Counted from the stretch's first letter, positions 24,674 to 40,200 are shown. The stretch: 64,000 nt of DNA from Saccharina japonica (GCA_008828725.1 MEHQ01002127.1:1-64000); one strand, 5' to 3'. Notes: a model not told the origin generated them from the letters alone. A program made the numbers and translations.

Positions 24674-27600
24674 ATAGTAGTAGTAGTAGTAGTAATAGTA
24701 TGAGATACCCACGTGGAACCAAAAAAACACTGGACAAAAACAAGATAAAACAAAACGCTAAACACACAACAACCAAAAAATGGTTTACAATATTAATGCG
24801 AAAAAAAAGAAACAGAAGGAAACAAACAGGTTGGTATGAGACAACTACTCGGAAAGCAGAATAAAACTCCAGGCAAAAATGATAGATAAAACAAGGGCTC
24901 CGCATGGGTGCCGGCATGCTTCGGATAGGACATATACCTGGTACATGAGTTATTTGGTACCATCCTTATTGTTTACGACAATGTGATGGCGCTCGCTCGT
25001 GCTTCGATATCTGACGCCTACGTGCAGAATCAAGGCAATGCCAAGGGTTGCAGGAAGAAGGGAATGCTGCGTGCTGAAATATTCAGTTCGCAACCTCATT
25101 TCTCAGTCTCAACAGTCAGTCTCAGAAACGTATTTAGCCGCTTTCAGTGTTCCCTGGATAGTCTCAGTGCTCAGGATAGTTTGCGAGATTTACGACAACA
25201 ATCTGACGGCGCTCGCTCGTGTTTTGACATTTGACACATACTACGTGCATAATCAAGGCAATGCCAGGTGTTACAGGAAGAAGGAAACACTAGTGTAAGT
25301 GCTAATACTCAGTTCGCAACTTCATTTCTCAGTCTCTTGTCAGAAATGCACCAGTCGAGGTGGTGGGCTCAGTTTCAGTTTAGGTGCGTGTGTCGAAAAC
25401 ACTTCGTGCCGAGCAAGCGGTTCCGCGTGGATATGCAAAGTCGAGATATTTAAAAGCTGGCAACGGGGGGGGGATCTCAATTCTTCCCTGACTCTCGTGT
25501 GTCTGAGCAGACTCGTATCTACAGTACTGTACACTATACAACAGTAGTAGTATACTGCTGTACAGCAGTACGTACTACACAGCAGCAATCAGCAGTACTG
25601 TACATACCAGCTGCTCGCTACGTCGTACATACAGTACGTACTACTCGTATGTACTGCTGTTTGTTCTTGTACGAGTATATACTAACTTTAGCACAGAAGT
25701 ATTATTTATAATCTGAAAAAGGAGCTCATTGTACATGAATCCACCCGAAAAAAAAATCAGCCGAGTTTTCATTCCTCCGTGGATCTTTTGAGTTTGAGTG
25801 GAGACTCAGCACCGCAAATATCTCTCTCAGCAGCAACAGCACCACGCATATCATCCTCAGCGGCCAGTAGAGCCGAGGCATCTCCGCAAGATCCACCCAC
25901 TTCAAGGTCGCTGCGCTCAGCGGCGGCGCTTGACCCGAGAGCGCACGCGGGCGGAAAGTGAGGGGCGGAGGCTGGGGGACGCGACCCTCGAGAAGAGCGG
26001 GCGAGAAAGCGAAGGCGAGGACGCCGAAACGGGTCCCGAGTGCGAGTCCGGTCTAAAGCGAAGTCAGAGTCGAAGAGGTCCAAGATCACCGGAGTGGTCG
26101 AGTTTGATTGTATTTATATCTATATCACCCGGGTGATAAGATATCACCCGGGTGACAAGCTAACACACGGGTGATGAGCTAAAACACGGATAATAAGATC
26201 ACACACGGGTGATAAAATAACACGCGGGTGATAAAATAACACACGGGTGATAAGATAACGCACAGGTGATGATGAGATAACACACGGGTGATAAGATAGC
26301 ACACGGGTGATAACACCACACACTGGGTGATAGGATAACACACGGGTAATAAGATAACACACGGGTGATAAGATAACACACCGGGTGACAAGAAAACACA
26401 ACCGGGTGATAAGATAACACACCGGGTGATAAGCTAACACACCGGGTGATAAGCTAACACACCGGGTGATAACATAACACACCCCCTCAGCTGAATTTAG
26501 AAGCTGGTTTCCTCAGAAATGGGGAAGGCGTAAACGCCAAGCGACGCGTAGAGGGGGTTCGTTATCTTGCGCGGTACCAGCATAAGGCAATACGGATACA
26601 CACACGTACCTCGCGTACCCCGCCAGCCTATCCCCGCATAGCTTGCTCTTTCCCCCAGCTGGAGGCCCCACCAACACCACCAACTCCAACCCCCCTTCCC
26701 CCCTCCCACTGCTACCGCCAGAAAAAGAGGTTTCCAGAGAATCAGGGGCGTTTGATGCTGCTTGGGAGGAGCTGCCGCTGCGCAAGGTAGACGGATCGAA
26801 TCCCAGCACCGCCAAAGAGCTGGGTTGGGTAGAGGGGGGAGAGGGGCGGTGGGGGCGGTGGGGGGGAGGGGGGAGGGAGGGGAAGAAGGAGGCGTGAGGG
26901 GTAGGGAGAGGTGTACTCATGTTATGCATGGCCGTAATCGGTAGGGGGTAGATAGGAGGAGGGCAGAGATGGGGGCGGGGAGGAGGTGCAAAGAGGATGT
27001 TTTTTTTTCGGGCCATCAGACCTATGCCAATGGGAAAGCAAAGTTACCCTAAAAAGTTTGAATTCCTAAGATCCCCGCCAGATTTTTCCAGAACAAGCTT
27101 GCTATGGGACCGATTCTCAAAACGGAATATTCCCAACTTTCGGAAAAGCCCGAAAAAGGCAATTCTCAGGCCGATGCTGGGACAAGATCGGCTTGAGAAA
27201 AACTCAGGCGAATGTTAGTTCGAAGCGGCGAGATTTCGAGTCCTCGACAGACATGGATCGACGAAACCAACGACTGCGTCATGAATTCTGAACGCGGTGC
27301 GCTCGTTACGGGCTCCGACCCATCCTAGGGTCACCGTGTTCACACGATGGCCGGTGATATGTGGCGGGCGCTGGCCGGGCGTCTGATAAACAAACAATTG
27401 GCTGCTGGTGTGCATAAAACAGATGATAACATTTCTTGATCCGTCTCAAATGGCAAAAAATAGTCTTTTTTTCGGGTTTGGGAGAAGAGCGTAGGACGCC
27501 GCCGGCAATCTCTCGCCTCCTAGACCATGGATCCACCTTATACCTTCGAGGCCGTCATCTACACTCGTTGGCCTTGCCCGACCCGAAGCGGGTTGGCCGT

Positions 27601-28228
27601 GGGCTCAGTCTATGTCGAGATCGAAGGTCTATCGTCGCACGAGCTGATTTTTATCAGGGTGTTGACGATTTGCAACCAGAAAAGGCAAATTGCGCCGCCT
27701 GCAGCCGTTTGAAAAAAAATAAGAAAAAAATCAAACATTTTTCCCTTTTTTCCCACAGCGGCGGTACGAGCGGATCTTCAGCCTGAAAATTCCAGGCAAA
27801 TATTTCAAAGATCGATTTCCAACTTTGCTTTCCCATTGGCATAGGTCTCACCATTATAGTCTGAAAAATAAAATACCACGTACGTATATAAGTGTACGTA
27901 GTCTCACCAGGGTGCTACTTCGTGACCGCAGACGTAACAAAAAAAATCGGATCATTGTACATGTGTGTTTTGTGGGTCAGACTTGGGTCAGAGCAAAACA
28001 ATATTTTTTAATTTTTTTAAATATACCAGGAAATACGTCCATCATAATATGTACTGGGGTTTTTCGTTTTTTGTCCTCACCGGTCCTTGTGGAGAGGTTG
28101 CGTGGATCGCAGGAAAAACTGCTCCGGGGTCTGGAACGGTATGCCCGCGTTCAGCGCCAGCTTCAGGTCTCCCGCAGAAAAATCCTGGAAAATTATTTCC
28201 CAAGGAGAAACAGCGGGTAGTCAGGCCG

Positions 28229-28295
<67 letters not shown>

Positions 28296-31200
28296 ATACT
28301 CATGTCGTGCACGGCCGTAGTCGTGTGACCATAGACCCTCGTATCCCTACAGTGCCGGGACGGGGCACGTTGGGTTTTCACCAACCAGGCAGGCATTGCT
28401 TGCACCAAGGCTATTTATTTCAGTAGTGAAGCAGTGTACGACTTGCTCCAGCTTCGATACGATGACTGCCTCGGGATCAGGTCGGGTCAACATACTCACG
28501 CGCCCGAAGTACGAAGCAGCAGCACGTTCTGCTGTTGCAGCGGAAGCGACGGGTTGAATCGACACACGGCACGTATTTTGTACCATACGTGGAAATTGTG
28601 GTAAAAGCTTGAGCGTTAATGTTACCATTCCGCTGGAGGATTTGAAACTAAAACTAAAAATAAACGTACACCAACTTCTCATTGCAGCAGGAAAATTTCA
28701 AGAGAAACATGAAGACCAGGAATATTACAAAAAAAAAAACATGCGCAGGAATGTAACAAAAAACAACGTGTACGTATGTTTGTCTTGACTCATGTTGCCG
28801 GGCAAGAGCTACGAGAGGTGTGAGAATGACATAGGACATGTTTCCTGGGTTGGACCTGTACTGTACAGATCCTGCACAACATATCACAACGGAATGTTAG
28901 GAGCTAGATGGTATGTAGATGATCTACCTGTAGATTATCTATATGTAGATGAAATATCTGTAGATGATCTATCCGACGTGTGGAACGATTGGAACGACAT
29001 GATTTCAGGGAAAACGGGTTCAAGAAAACGGTTTAAACAAAAAAACTCAACAAAAAGTCTCAACAAAATAAAAAACGCGGTCCATGTATATCGTCTCCGA
29101 AAAAAACAATAGCGAGCTAACCATTTCACCTCTTTAATAGGAATACATCTACATTGTTTTGAACAGGGCTCTCCTTTGGTGGTGTCAAAACTCGCGGGTC
29201 GGGTCGGATGGAGTCACCTAACCCGACCCGACCCGACCGGACCTGACCGGACCGGACCGGACCGGACCCCAACCCGACCCGACCCGACCCGACCCGACCC
29301 GACCCGACCCGACCGGCGACCCGACCGACCCGACCCGACCCGAACCCGACTCGAACCCGTGCGTTCTTGAAGGCCTCCTGACACGTGAACAGCGCTGGTT
29401 CTAAACGATTTAGAAAAAAAAAACAGGCTGGTATTTATACTGTACTGTACTGTACATCACACACACCTTCTTATAGGTCCCCTGCTTTGGCCTGCCGGCA
29501 GCGTCACCCACGTACATACACGCCTCCTTCACCGCTTCGAAACCCCCCTCGTCGCTGTCGTTGTTGCCGGACTTGGACAGCAGCTCCCAGCAACCAGGGC
29601 GCGGCTGCGGCCATCGCAAACAATGGCCATCGATGCGCGGAGTAGGGAGGAGGGGGCAGGGGGGGGGGGATGGAAGGAGGGGGACGGGGCGGGGGCAGGG
29701 GGGGGGGGAAGGCCGGGAGGCGGGATGGGAGGGGGGGGGGGAGACGTACGAGCGGGAGGGGTGGAGTGAGGGAGGAAGGGAGGGGGAGAGGGGAAGGGAA
29801 AGGGGGGGGTCAGTTATTTTAAGGTCTCAATTTGGGGGGGGGGGTCAGCTTGTTCAAGGCGTTTTATTGGCGGGGGGGGGGGGTACTCATGTCATGCACG
29901 GCCGTATTCGTATGACCATAGACCCTCGCATCCTTACAATGCCGGGACGGAGCACGTTGGGTTTTCACCAACCAGGCAGACAATGCTTGCACCAAGCGCG
30001 AAGCGCCGTGAGGTATTGGGCGAGTCGCATGGACCTGTGTGGCGGACTTGCATATGGGCGACAGCCTCCAATGAAGTGATTTAATCTACGGTGTGACCAC
30101 GTCCAGAGACAGCAATGGGTATTACTATGTATCTGCGTCGTAGGTGCCTTACCATATACACACTACGTGCTACGACCATTCCCCTTGTGCGGAGTTGAGG
30201 TTCTCAACCCCGCACAAAGGATCTAACAAGACCGCCAGCCTTGGTGACCGCCAAAAAAAAAAACGGCACCCTGGTTGTTTAGCTCACGCAGTGAGAGGCG
30301 TGTTTTACAGCGTCGTCGCCAACCGACGCCAACTCAACATACAAGTATATAATATATTTATAGGGGGGGGGTAACAAAAAACAAAGATGGTATCGTACCA
30401 GGTATTTGATGAACAGCAAGCCACGTACAGGCGGTGGTCTAGTCTACTGATTGTCGCCGGTGTAACAGGTACACATTTAATTACAAAAACAAAATTATAG
30501 GAACAAGACCGCATAAGTCGGGCGGATCAGATTGCCATTTCACTCTCGAGGTATTTTGGGGGCAGCAAACAAATATGCACGGTGTACCGTATATGACACC
30601 CTCTGGGGTGAATTTCACAGCGAATTTTCTCCATAACCAGGGGGGCACAGACATCGAAAAAGGCGGCTTTCGGAGCATCTCGTCGAGATATTTCCATATA
30701 CGGGTCGCTCGGGGTTAGCGCTCGACCGGTCGTCGAGCAAATCAGCGTTGAAGTTCGTCCGAGGGGGTGTGGTATACAGTGTCATACACGGTATTTTCCA
30801 GCATGGACCTGTACGGCACAGCTCTTGCGCGCGTGTTCTACCGGGTGTGATCTGTATGCTACGGCTCTTTTGCACAACACACTCACGACGGCAAACATAC
30901 TGCTGTAGGATCTACAAGTAGATGATCTGCAGCAGATCGTCACTGCGTCCGATGAGCGCGGGACTGCAAATAAAACGACACCATAAACATCACCTTTCAC
31001 ATATTATATAATTAATCTTCCACAGTCTCTCACAGGAAGCAGACTGTACCAGGTACCGATATCTACCAGGTAGTAAACAGTAAATAACATAACAGGTAAG
31101 TTTTTTGGCAGGTTTTTACCCCCCATGAGATTTTCTGCGAGTTATGGCAAAATTCGCAAATTTTACGCCCAAAATGCCCATTTTTATCCCATCTTTATTC

Positions 31201-34200
31201 TGGGAATCCACCTCAAATTCGCATAGGTACTCTGTAAAACCTATATATATACAAGGGCTCCGCATGGGTGCCGGCATTCGCCGGCACCCATGCTTCGGAT
31301 AGGGCAATTTACCTGGCACATCAGTTATTTCGTACCATCCTTAATATTTACGACAATGTGATGGCGCTCGGTCGTGTTTCGATATCTGACGTGCAGAATC
31401 AAGGTAATGCCAAGTGTTGCAGGAAGAAGGGAATGCTGCGTGTTGAAATATTCAGTTCGCAACCTCATTTCTCAGTCTCAACAGTAGTCAGTCTCAGAAA
31501 TGTGATCAGTCGCTTTCGGTGTTCCGTGGATAGTCTCAGTTTTCAGGATAGTTTGTGAGATTTACGACAACAATGTGATGGCGATCGCTCGTGTTTTGAT
31601 ATTTGACACATCCTACGTACAGAGTCAAGGCAATGCCAAGTGTCGCAGGAAGAAGGAAACGCTAACTGTGTTGATACACAGTTCGCAACTTCATTTCTCA
31701 GTTTCTGTCAGAAATGCACCAGTCGCGGTCCCGGTGTCGGGCTCAGTTTTGGTCGTGCGGCGAAAACACTTCGTGCCGAGCAAGCGGTTGCGCGTGGATA
31801 TAGTCGAGATGTTTCAAAGCTGGCGGCAACGGCGAGGGGGTCTCAATCCTTCTCTGACTCTCGTGTCGGAGCAGACTACTCGTATCTACAGCACTATACA
31901 CAGGCAGCAAGCTTATTTCGTGGTTGTTTCTTGGAGGTCCGAAATATAGCGAGGTTCTACGTACGTTCTTCTCAGTGCTACAGACCAGCTGCTCGTTACA
32001 TCGTACGTACAAAACAGCAGTACTGTGTACCTGGTACTACGCTGTTGTTCTACGTACAAACTCATATATATTTCTACCCTGAAAAGAAGGGAGCTACAGC
32101 ATCAGTACCAAGGCAGTATGAATCCACCCGAGAAAAAATCGGCTAAACTTTTTGTTGTCGTATTATTGTGCTACTACTGTTTTACGGTAGTACTGACTGT
32201 ACAAGGAGTGCCGTGCTTGCTGCTGTAGTATCGTACTCGTATCCCGACGAAGCAAGGCCGAAGGGGTGGAAGGGACTAAACCTCGCTCATGGAGGTAGTT
32301 GGGAGTAGGTAGTCGCATTTGCGAGACCGAGCTATCGAAGCTCGCGACCGAAAAAAAAGCCCAAGATCCTGGAACAAATACAGGTAAAAAGTACGTACGT
32401 AGAACCTCGCTATGTACGAGTATCTCCAAGAAACAACCACAAAATGATACGTAAAATGATCTGCCTCGAATAAACAACCTCGACGCCCCGCAAATAGCCT
32501 TCCTGCCTCGAAGAAAAAGTGTCGATGTCCCGCCGTCTCGAAAGAGCCGACGGATTGAAGGCCGCCGCAATCGGCAACGACGCGCGACCTCGAGAGAGCG
32601 CGAGCGGGAACAGGCCCGTCGGAGGCCGGAGAAGGCGACCCGCGAGAGAACGGACGAGAAAGCGCGGGCGAGGCGCCGAGAGCTGACGCGTTTCCATTTC
32701 GGTCTGAAGCCCAGACGATAGGATGGACTTCGGCCATTTCCAAAATCACGAGAGGCATCGATGCTCATTTTATATCTATCTATACTATTATACGTATAAA
32801 GCATCCCACTACGCCCCTAAACAAAAGCACATTTTGTACAGCAGTACGCGACAGATGTTAATAATCTGAAAATCAAGAATTTTAGACTGAGATTGTGGGG
32901 GGAAAACAATAAGAATGCGACCGATTTTCACTGAAATTAGTGTGGAACACACCCAGTCTTACATAACGATTCCAGTCTGGCCAAAAATAAGAGATTCTTA
33001 ACANGCATCCCTACAATGCCGGGACGGAGCACGTTGGGTTTTCACCAACCAGGCAGACATTGCTTGCACCAAGCGCGAAGCGCCGTGAGGTATTGGGCGA
33101 GTCGCATGGAGGGTGAGCTGCATCCTGCTAAGAACCGCCTGTGAGGCGGACTTGCATATGGACGACAGCCTCCAATGAATTGATTTAATTTCTGGGGGGG
33201 AATAAGAATGCGACCTCTTTTTACTGAAAACAATTCGATGAGAGTCGACGAGGAAAGAAAGGGCTGAAGTCTCCTCGCGAAAAAATGCAAGGCACGAACC
33301 GTAGTGGGGGAGGAGGAAGAGGAGCCTACTTTGTGACCCCGGATCTGAGTTACGACCAGGAAGGAGAGAGAGAAAGGAAGGGCGAAAATAATAAATGGGA
33401 TGGGAAAAACAAAAAAGAAGAAAAAAAAGTGTGGAACACACCCAGTCTTACATGAGAATTCCTGTCTGGCCGAAAAAAAAGAGATTCTTAGCATCTGCTG
33501 TCGCGTACTGTATTGATGTGTATTCCAAACGATGATTATATTTCGGGACAGCGTTTTTTTTCTTTTTCTTATACTTTTTCCATCCCATTTATTATCTTCG
33601 TCCTTCCTTTCTCTCTCCTTCCTGGTCGTAACTCAGGTCCGGGGGGTCACAAAGTAGGCTCCTTCCTCTCTCTCCTCCCCCACTACGGTTCTTGCCTTGC
33701 ATTTTTATCGCGAGAAGACTTCAGCCCTTTCTTCCGTCGTCGACTCGCATCGAATTATGCCTACCCACGCTACTATTAATAGGCGCTCTCAGCAGTTGAT
33801 TCCGTTTTTTATTTATTTTTGCAAATAAACTCAAAAGTATGCAAGAGAAAACCAAACAAGTGTCATGTTAAGCGAAACTAATCGCGAGCTTAACGGGTAA
33901 AAAAACTACAAAACTGGGAACAAAAACTCAAAACAAACACCACCACACATATAATATATACGAGTATGTACAACTGACCGTTTCCCGTCTCACCTTCCTG
34001 TAGTAATCGTCCTGGCAAGACAGAAGTGCCTCTATAGGAACTCCGAGCGCCTTGATCACAGCCTGGACCTTGGCCTTGAGCTGAACACAAAAACACGCAG
34101 AAATTCGGAATTGTTGATTGGTGGTGGTGGTGTTGTTGTTGCTGTTGTTGTTGTGGTTGTTGTTCTGGTACAAACCCGCAGGAATTCGGAATCGTTGTTG

Positions 34201-37200
34201 TTGTTGCTGCTGTTGTTGTTGATCCCACACTACAGCCAGTAGCTCATCGCATGCAACGACGTAGAGAGATCGAATCGAATATTCGATTCGCGCATCTAGC
34301 GACGTGAAGCACGCATCCAATGACGTACAACCATCAAATCGACTATTCGATATCCGCATCTAGCGACGTGATGCACGCATCCAATGTAGAACGATCGAAT
34401 CGACTATTCGATATCCGCATCTAGCGACGTGATGCACGCATGCAATGGAACGTACAGCGATCTCGTCGAATATTCAATTCACGCGCTCAACGACGCCATG
34501 CGCTCGAGTCGAGGATTCGATATCCGCATCCAAGGACGTAAAGCGATCGAATCGAGGATTCGATATCCGCATTCAAGGACATAAAGCGATCGAACTAAAG
34601 GTTCGGTATCCGCATCTATAAGGGCGTACTCGTAGAGCGAGAAAATCGAACAACCGATAGCCGCACCCAACAGCTTCTCAGAGCGATCGCATTGAAATGG
34701 TCGATGCACGCATTCAACTTGCGTACGAGAGCGATCGAACCGCCTGTTCGATATGCACGCCCCAAGACGTAGGGCGATCGAATCGACTATTCGGTGCTCC
34801 GCATCCAACGATGGAGAGCGATCGAATTGCTTGCTCAATATCCGCACCTAACGACGTACGAGTACAGCGATCCAATCCAACAGCGTAGAGCGCAACGACG
34901 TACGAGTAGAACTATCAAATCCAACAGCGTAGAGCGCAACGACGTACGAGTATATCGATCATATCCAACAGCGTAGAGCGATCAAATCCAACCGGGTACG
35001 TAGAGCGATCGAATAAGAACAGTCGATGCGCGCATCCAACGACGTACAATAGAGCATTCGAAACGACTATCTGATGTACGCGGGTGACAAAAAACTATCA
35101 AGGGAAACACACCGCCCCTGCCGACACGTTGCCCCACCTCAACAAAAAAAACGCAAAAACACACACGAAAAAGGCAGCACACAAAACAACATAAAAACAC
35201 ACACACAGCCAAAAAAAAAAACACAAAAACATGGGAAAAAAAAACACTATTAATAATAACACACACAAAGAACGCAAAATACACAATACACAAAAACACA
35301 CAAAAACACACACAAAAAAAACACAATCAAACCCACACAAAGCAAATGAAATACACGAATACACAAGAAACACACACACAAAACACAAAACCAACAACAA
35401 ACATAAAAAAACAGGGGTGATCATGAACTACAGTAGACCTACATACATACCGCAAAACGCACCATGCTCTTGTCCACCTTGCCCTTTGCCACCCCGAGTT
35501 GGTTGGAGATGATGGCAATCTTGTAGCCCCGATCGTGCCAAGACTTGAGCACAGCCGGAATGCTGGGATGCAGCAGCTGCCAATCTCCCAGGCTGTCTCC
35601 AAACTTTTTCCCTGAAACAAAGCATAAGGGGTTGACAGTAATATTACGGGAAAACCATCCATAGGTAGTAAATAGGACCAAATATTGTTCGCAAAAAACG
35701 GTACATATATAGGTTTGGGTGTGTACCATAGGTTCTATTTACTACGTATGGTCCCATGTAATACGAGGGCTGCACAAGTTGGCTATCTATGCCTATGTAG
35801 CGAACTACTGTAGATGTGAATCGGCTACCAGATAGGTATTACAGTACAAGTAGTTGCAGCAGCTGCCCATCTCCCATGCTGTCCCCAAACCTCTTGCCCT
35901 AAAACACAGGAACGAGTTGTGGGTAGGGCTATGAATAGGTTGACTACAAGTCGTGGACTAGCTATTAGTTGGCACTAGTTGCCTACTAGTTGGCACTAGT
36001 TGGCTACGTGTTACAGATAATTGCAGCAGCTGCAAATCTCCCACGCTGTCCCCAATCCTCCTACCCCAAAACAACAGACAGGGTTGTGGGTAGGGCTTTG
36101 AATACGTTGATCGACTAGTAGCTATTAGTTGGCCCTAGTTGGCTACGTGTTACAGAGAGTTGCCAATCTCCCACGCTGTCCCCAAACCTCTAATACCCTA
36201 AAACATACTTCGTAGGAAAGGGTTGTGGGTAGGGCTTTGAATACTTTGACCAAAAGAAAACCGACTACGAGTAGTAGCTATTAGTTGACACTAGTTGGCT
36301 ACGTGTTACAGAGAGTTGCAGCAGCTGTCAGTCGTCCTACACTGTTCCCAAACCTCTTCCATTCTCTCCCACAGTCTCCGAAACTCTTCCCTAACAAAAA
36401 TAAAAGGACTGATTTTGACAGTGAGTCGGCAACCCATACTACGACACCGACCAGCTATCAGTTTGCTACTACGGGGGGCCATAGTAAATAGGACCTACGG
36501 TATACACAAAAACCTATATAATTGTAATTTTTTACTAACAATATTTGGTCCCATTAAATAGGACCTACGGTATACAGAAAAACCTATATAATTGTAATTT
36601 TTTACTAACAATAGTCCCATTTACTATGGTCCTCCGTAATAAGGTAATACAGTTATTACGGGTGGGCTAATGTAAATAGTAAATAGAACCTACGGTACAC
36701 ACAAAAACTTATGTATTTCCCTATTTTTACTAACAATATCTGGTCCTACCTGGTATTTACTACGGTCCCTCGTAACAGTAGCAGCAGCTGCCAATTCTAC
36801 AGCTTTTCCAAACGCGTCCCCACCCCCCCCACCCCCCCAACCACACCAGAAATTAAACTGACGCATTGAAGCTGTCATCCATATGCAAGTCCGCCTCACA
36901 AGCGGTTCTTGGTAGGATGCAGCTCACCCTTACATGCGACTCGCCCAACACCCCACGTTTCGCTTCGCGCTTTGATGCAAGCAATGTCTGCCTGGTTGGT
37001 GAAAACCCGACATGCTCCGTCCCGACATTGTAGCGATGCGAGGGTCTACGGTCATACGACTACGGCCATGCATGAAAATGAAATACACCCCCACCCTACT
37101 TGCTTCGTCTCGAAAAAAAGGAGTGGAAGATTGAACGAGGGAAACATCTGGCGTTTGTGGAGCGAAACGTTCTTGGTATTTTAATTTTCCACATATCCTT

Positions 37201-40200
37201 CAATGAGCGTTGTGAGTATAAAATCATTTTACCCAAGAAACACGATGAAAACCACAGAAAATGTTGGGGTTGGGAAACTCTTCCTATTTCTCGAGGGGCT
37301 ATAAAGTGTAACCAGAACCCACCATGGACCCAAAAACTATCGCCCCCGCATGTTTTTTAAGGCTGTGAGTCGGCACGACTTAAGTCGCCGACTAGCTATT
37401 AGTCGGACTAATAGTCAGTCGTGAAACGGAGGTGCCGACTTTCCGACTTATTGGGTTTCCTTAACTGCAGGAAGGCTTTTTTAATGCGGGGTACAGCTTT
37501 TAACGTGAATTGCTGCGGGCTGCGGATACCCTCACATGCTCTGTGACACTGCAGCGCACAGCGGGAGATCCACACACACGCGCACACATGGCGGAACAGC
37601 CCATGCCGACGGCATCAGCCCTGGCGCACCCAAGCCAACGCTGAGGGCGGAGATCCCGTCGGCGAAGTTGTGGCTATTATCGGCCCGCGGACCACCTTGG
37701 CGAGTGCACGCGACCCCGAAACGGTGCTCTACCGCGTGAAGCATAAGCAGAGGCGCAGCAAGCCGCTCAGATCCAACAACCCGCTGTGGAAGTTTAGGAC
37801 TTGCCGTCGTCATCGACGCGCGCGTTTCTCGCAAGGTTGGGAGAGACGTAAATAAACGAATAACATCACGAAGGGATCCAAGACCTTTTCTTCTGAGGAT
37901 AATTTTTGCACCGCTATCTTGGTGATGAGTTCGCTTTTTCGCTCGTATCCCCGCCAGGTAGTATTGCGACTCAAACAATTGCTTTCACGTTCCTCTAGTC
38001 CGGGGTAGATCTACCTGGTACATGCGTTGTACTTCTCGTTTTTTGTGAAGTTCTTGTGTAAACCGAAGTTTTTTTTGTGGTTTTTCGTTTGAAACTTACG
38101 TTAATCTAGGTCATATTGTTTGCACTTTTCTTGCGTAAAATGAAGCCAAATAACGTATTTTTGGCCTCCGGCGGCGCCTTCAGCGGAATCCTCCGGAGGC
38201 GCCTCCGGTGGACCCTCCGGGGGCGCCTCTAGCGGGCCCCCCTCGGCCGGGGGGGGGGGGGTTGGCTCGCTTCGGTCGCCTGACTTTGGTCGGCAAGTCG
38301 CCTGGCTTCGCCAGCCGACTTACCGACTAAAGTCAGCTAGTCGGCTTCGCCGACTAGCGACTAGTTATTAGTCGTGAAATGAAACCGACTCACAGCCCTA
38401 ATGTTTTTGGTTCTGATCATTACGGGGGGGCATGGTAAATAGGACCTACGGTACACACTAAAAATTACATACCATAGTAGTATTATTGTCATATCTCAGT
38501 AAAACCTGGGTTCTCGACGCTTGTGCCTCGTGCTTCATTTCCGTATACCGTATCCCCCCCGCCGTCATGTTTGTGGTAATTCATGTACGTATTATGATCT
38601 CATTTTGTTTCAAGACAATACTGGTACGTCGTTTATATGGTATGTACAAGGGCTCCGCATGGGTGCCGGCATTCGCCGGCACCCATGCTTCGGATAGGGC
38701 AATTTACCTGGCACATCAGTTATTTCGTACCATCCTTAATATTTACGAGAAAGTGATGGCGCTCGGTCGTGTTTCGATATCTGACGTGCAGAATCAAGGT
38801 AATGCCAAGTGTTGCAGGGAGAAGGGAATGCTGCGTGTTGAAATATTCAGTTCGCAACCTCATTTCTCAGTCTCAACAGTAGTCAGTCTCAGAAATGTGA
38901 TCAGTCGCTTTCGGTGTTCCGTGGATAGTCTCAGTTTTCAGGATAGTTTGTGAGATTTACGACAACAATGTGATGGCGATCGCTCGTGTTTTGATATTGG
39001 ACACATACGTACAGAGTCAAGGCAATGCCAAGTGTCGCAGGAAAAAGGAAACGCTAACTGTGTTGATACTCAGTTCGCAACTTCATTTCTCAGTTTCTGT
39101 CAGAAATGCACCAGTCGCGGTCCCGGTGTCGGGCTCAGTTTTGGTCGTGCGGCGAAAACACTTAGTGCCGAGCAAACGGTTGCGCGTGGATATAGTCGAG
39201 ATATTTCAAAGCTGGCGGCAACGGGGAGGGGGTCTCAATCCTTCTCTGACTCTCGTGTCGGAGCAGACTACTCGTATCTACAGCACGTATAACACTACAA
39301 CCACAGTAGTACTGCTGTACAGCAGTACGTACTACTGCAGCAGCAGCAGAGTGCTACAGACCAGCTGCTCGCTACATCGTACGTACAAAACAGCAGTACT
39401 TTGTACCTGGTACTACGCTGTTGTTTTACGTACAAACTCATATTTCTACCCTGAAAAGAAGGGAGCTACAGCAAGCAGATACCAAGGCAGTATGAATCCA
39501 CCCGAAAAAAAATCGGCTAACTTTTTGTTGTCGTACTATTGTACTACTACTGTTCTACGGTAGTACTGACTGTACAAAGACTGCCGTGCTTGCTGCTGTA
39601 GTATCGTACTCGTATCCCGACGAAGCAAGGCCGAAGGGGTGGAAGGGACTAAATAAAGCTCGCTCAGGGAGGTAGTTGGGAGTAGGTAGTCGCATTTGCG
39701 AGACCGAGCTATCGAAGCTTGCGACCGAAAAAAAAGCCAACAAGATCCTGGAACAAATACAGGTAAAAATACGTACGTACGTAGAACTCGCTAGAGTACG
39801 AGTATCTCCAAGAAACAACCACAAAATGATGTTGTTGCCTCGAAGAAACAACCTCGAAACAAAACATACATGAAGCCTGATCCAGGGCATCCCGAGAGCC
39901 GTGATGGCATGCAGCACGCGAGAGGTCTGATGGGCATACGGCACGCGATCGGGAAGGAGGGGCCGAAGAAGGCAAGGCTGTGGCGGTCGAACGGAGAGCC
40001 TACGATGTCAGGAATCGAAGAAGGCAAGGCTGAGGCGGCCCACGAGTCAGCAGAAGCTCCACAAATATTCCTTCGCAGCGAGTGAAGATCCGCGGAGCAA
40101 CAACAGCACCACAAAACAAATCCTCGGCGGCGAATAGAACCGAAGCCTCTCCGCAAGATCCGCGCACTTCGAGGTCGCTGCGCTCGGCGGCGGCGCTTGA

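Noticed and set aside
24425-24917. Poly-Tyr, poly-Leu and poly-Thr frames on the minus strand
   Set aside because: They are translations of the (AGT)n microsatellite.
26128-26485. CRISPR-like array
   Set aside because: The 17-18 base units are contiguous without unique spacers, the genome is eukaryotic and no cas genes are present. It is a minisatellite.
29216-29362. Telomeric repeat
   Set aside because: The CCCGA unit is not a known telomere motif, and the array is internal and short.
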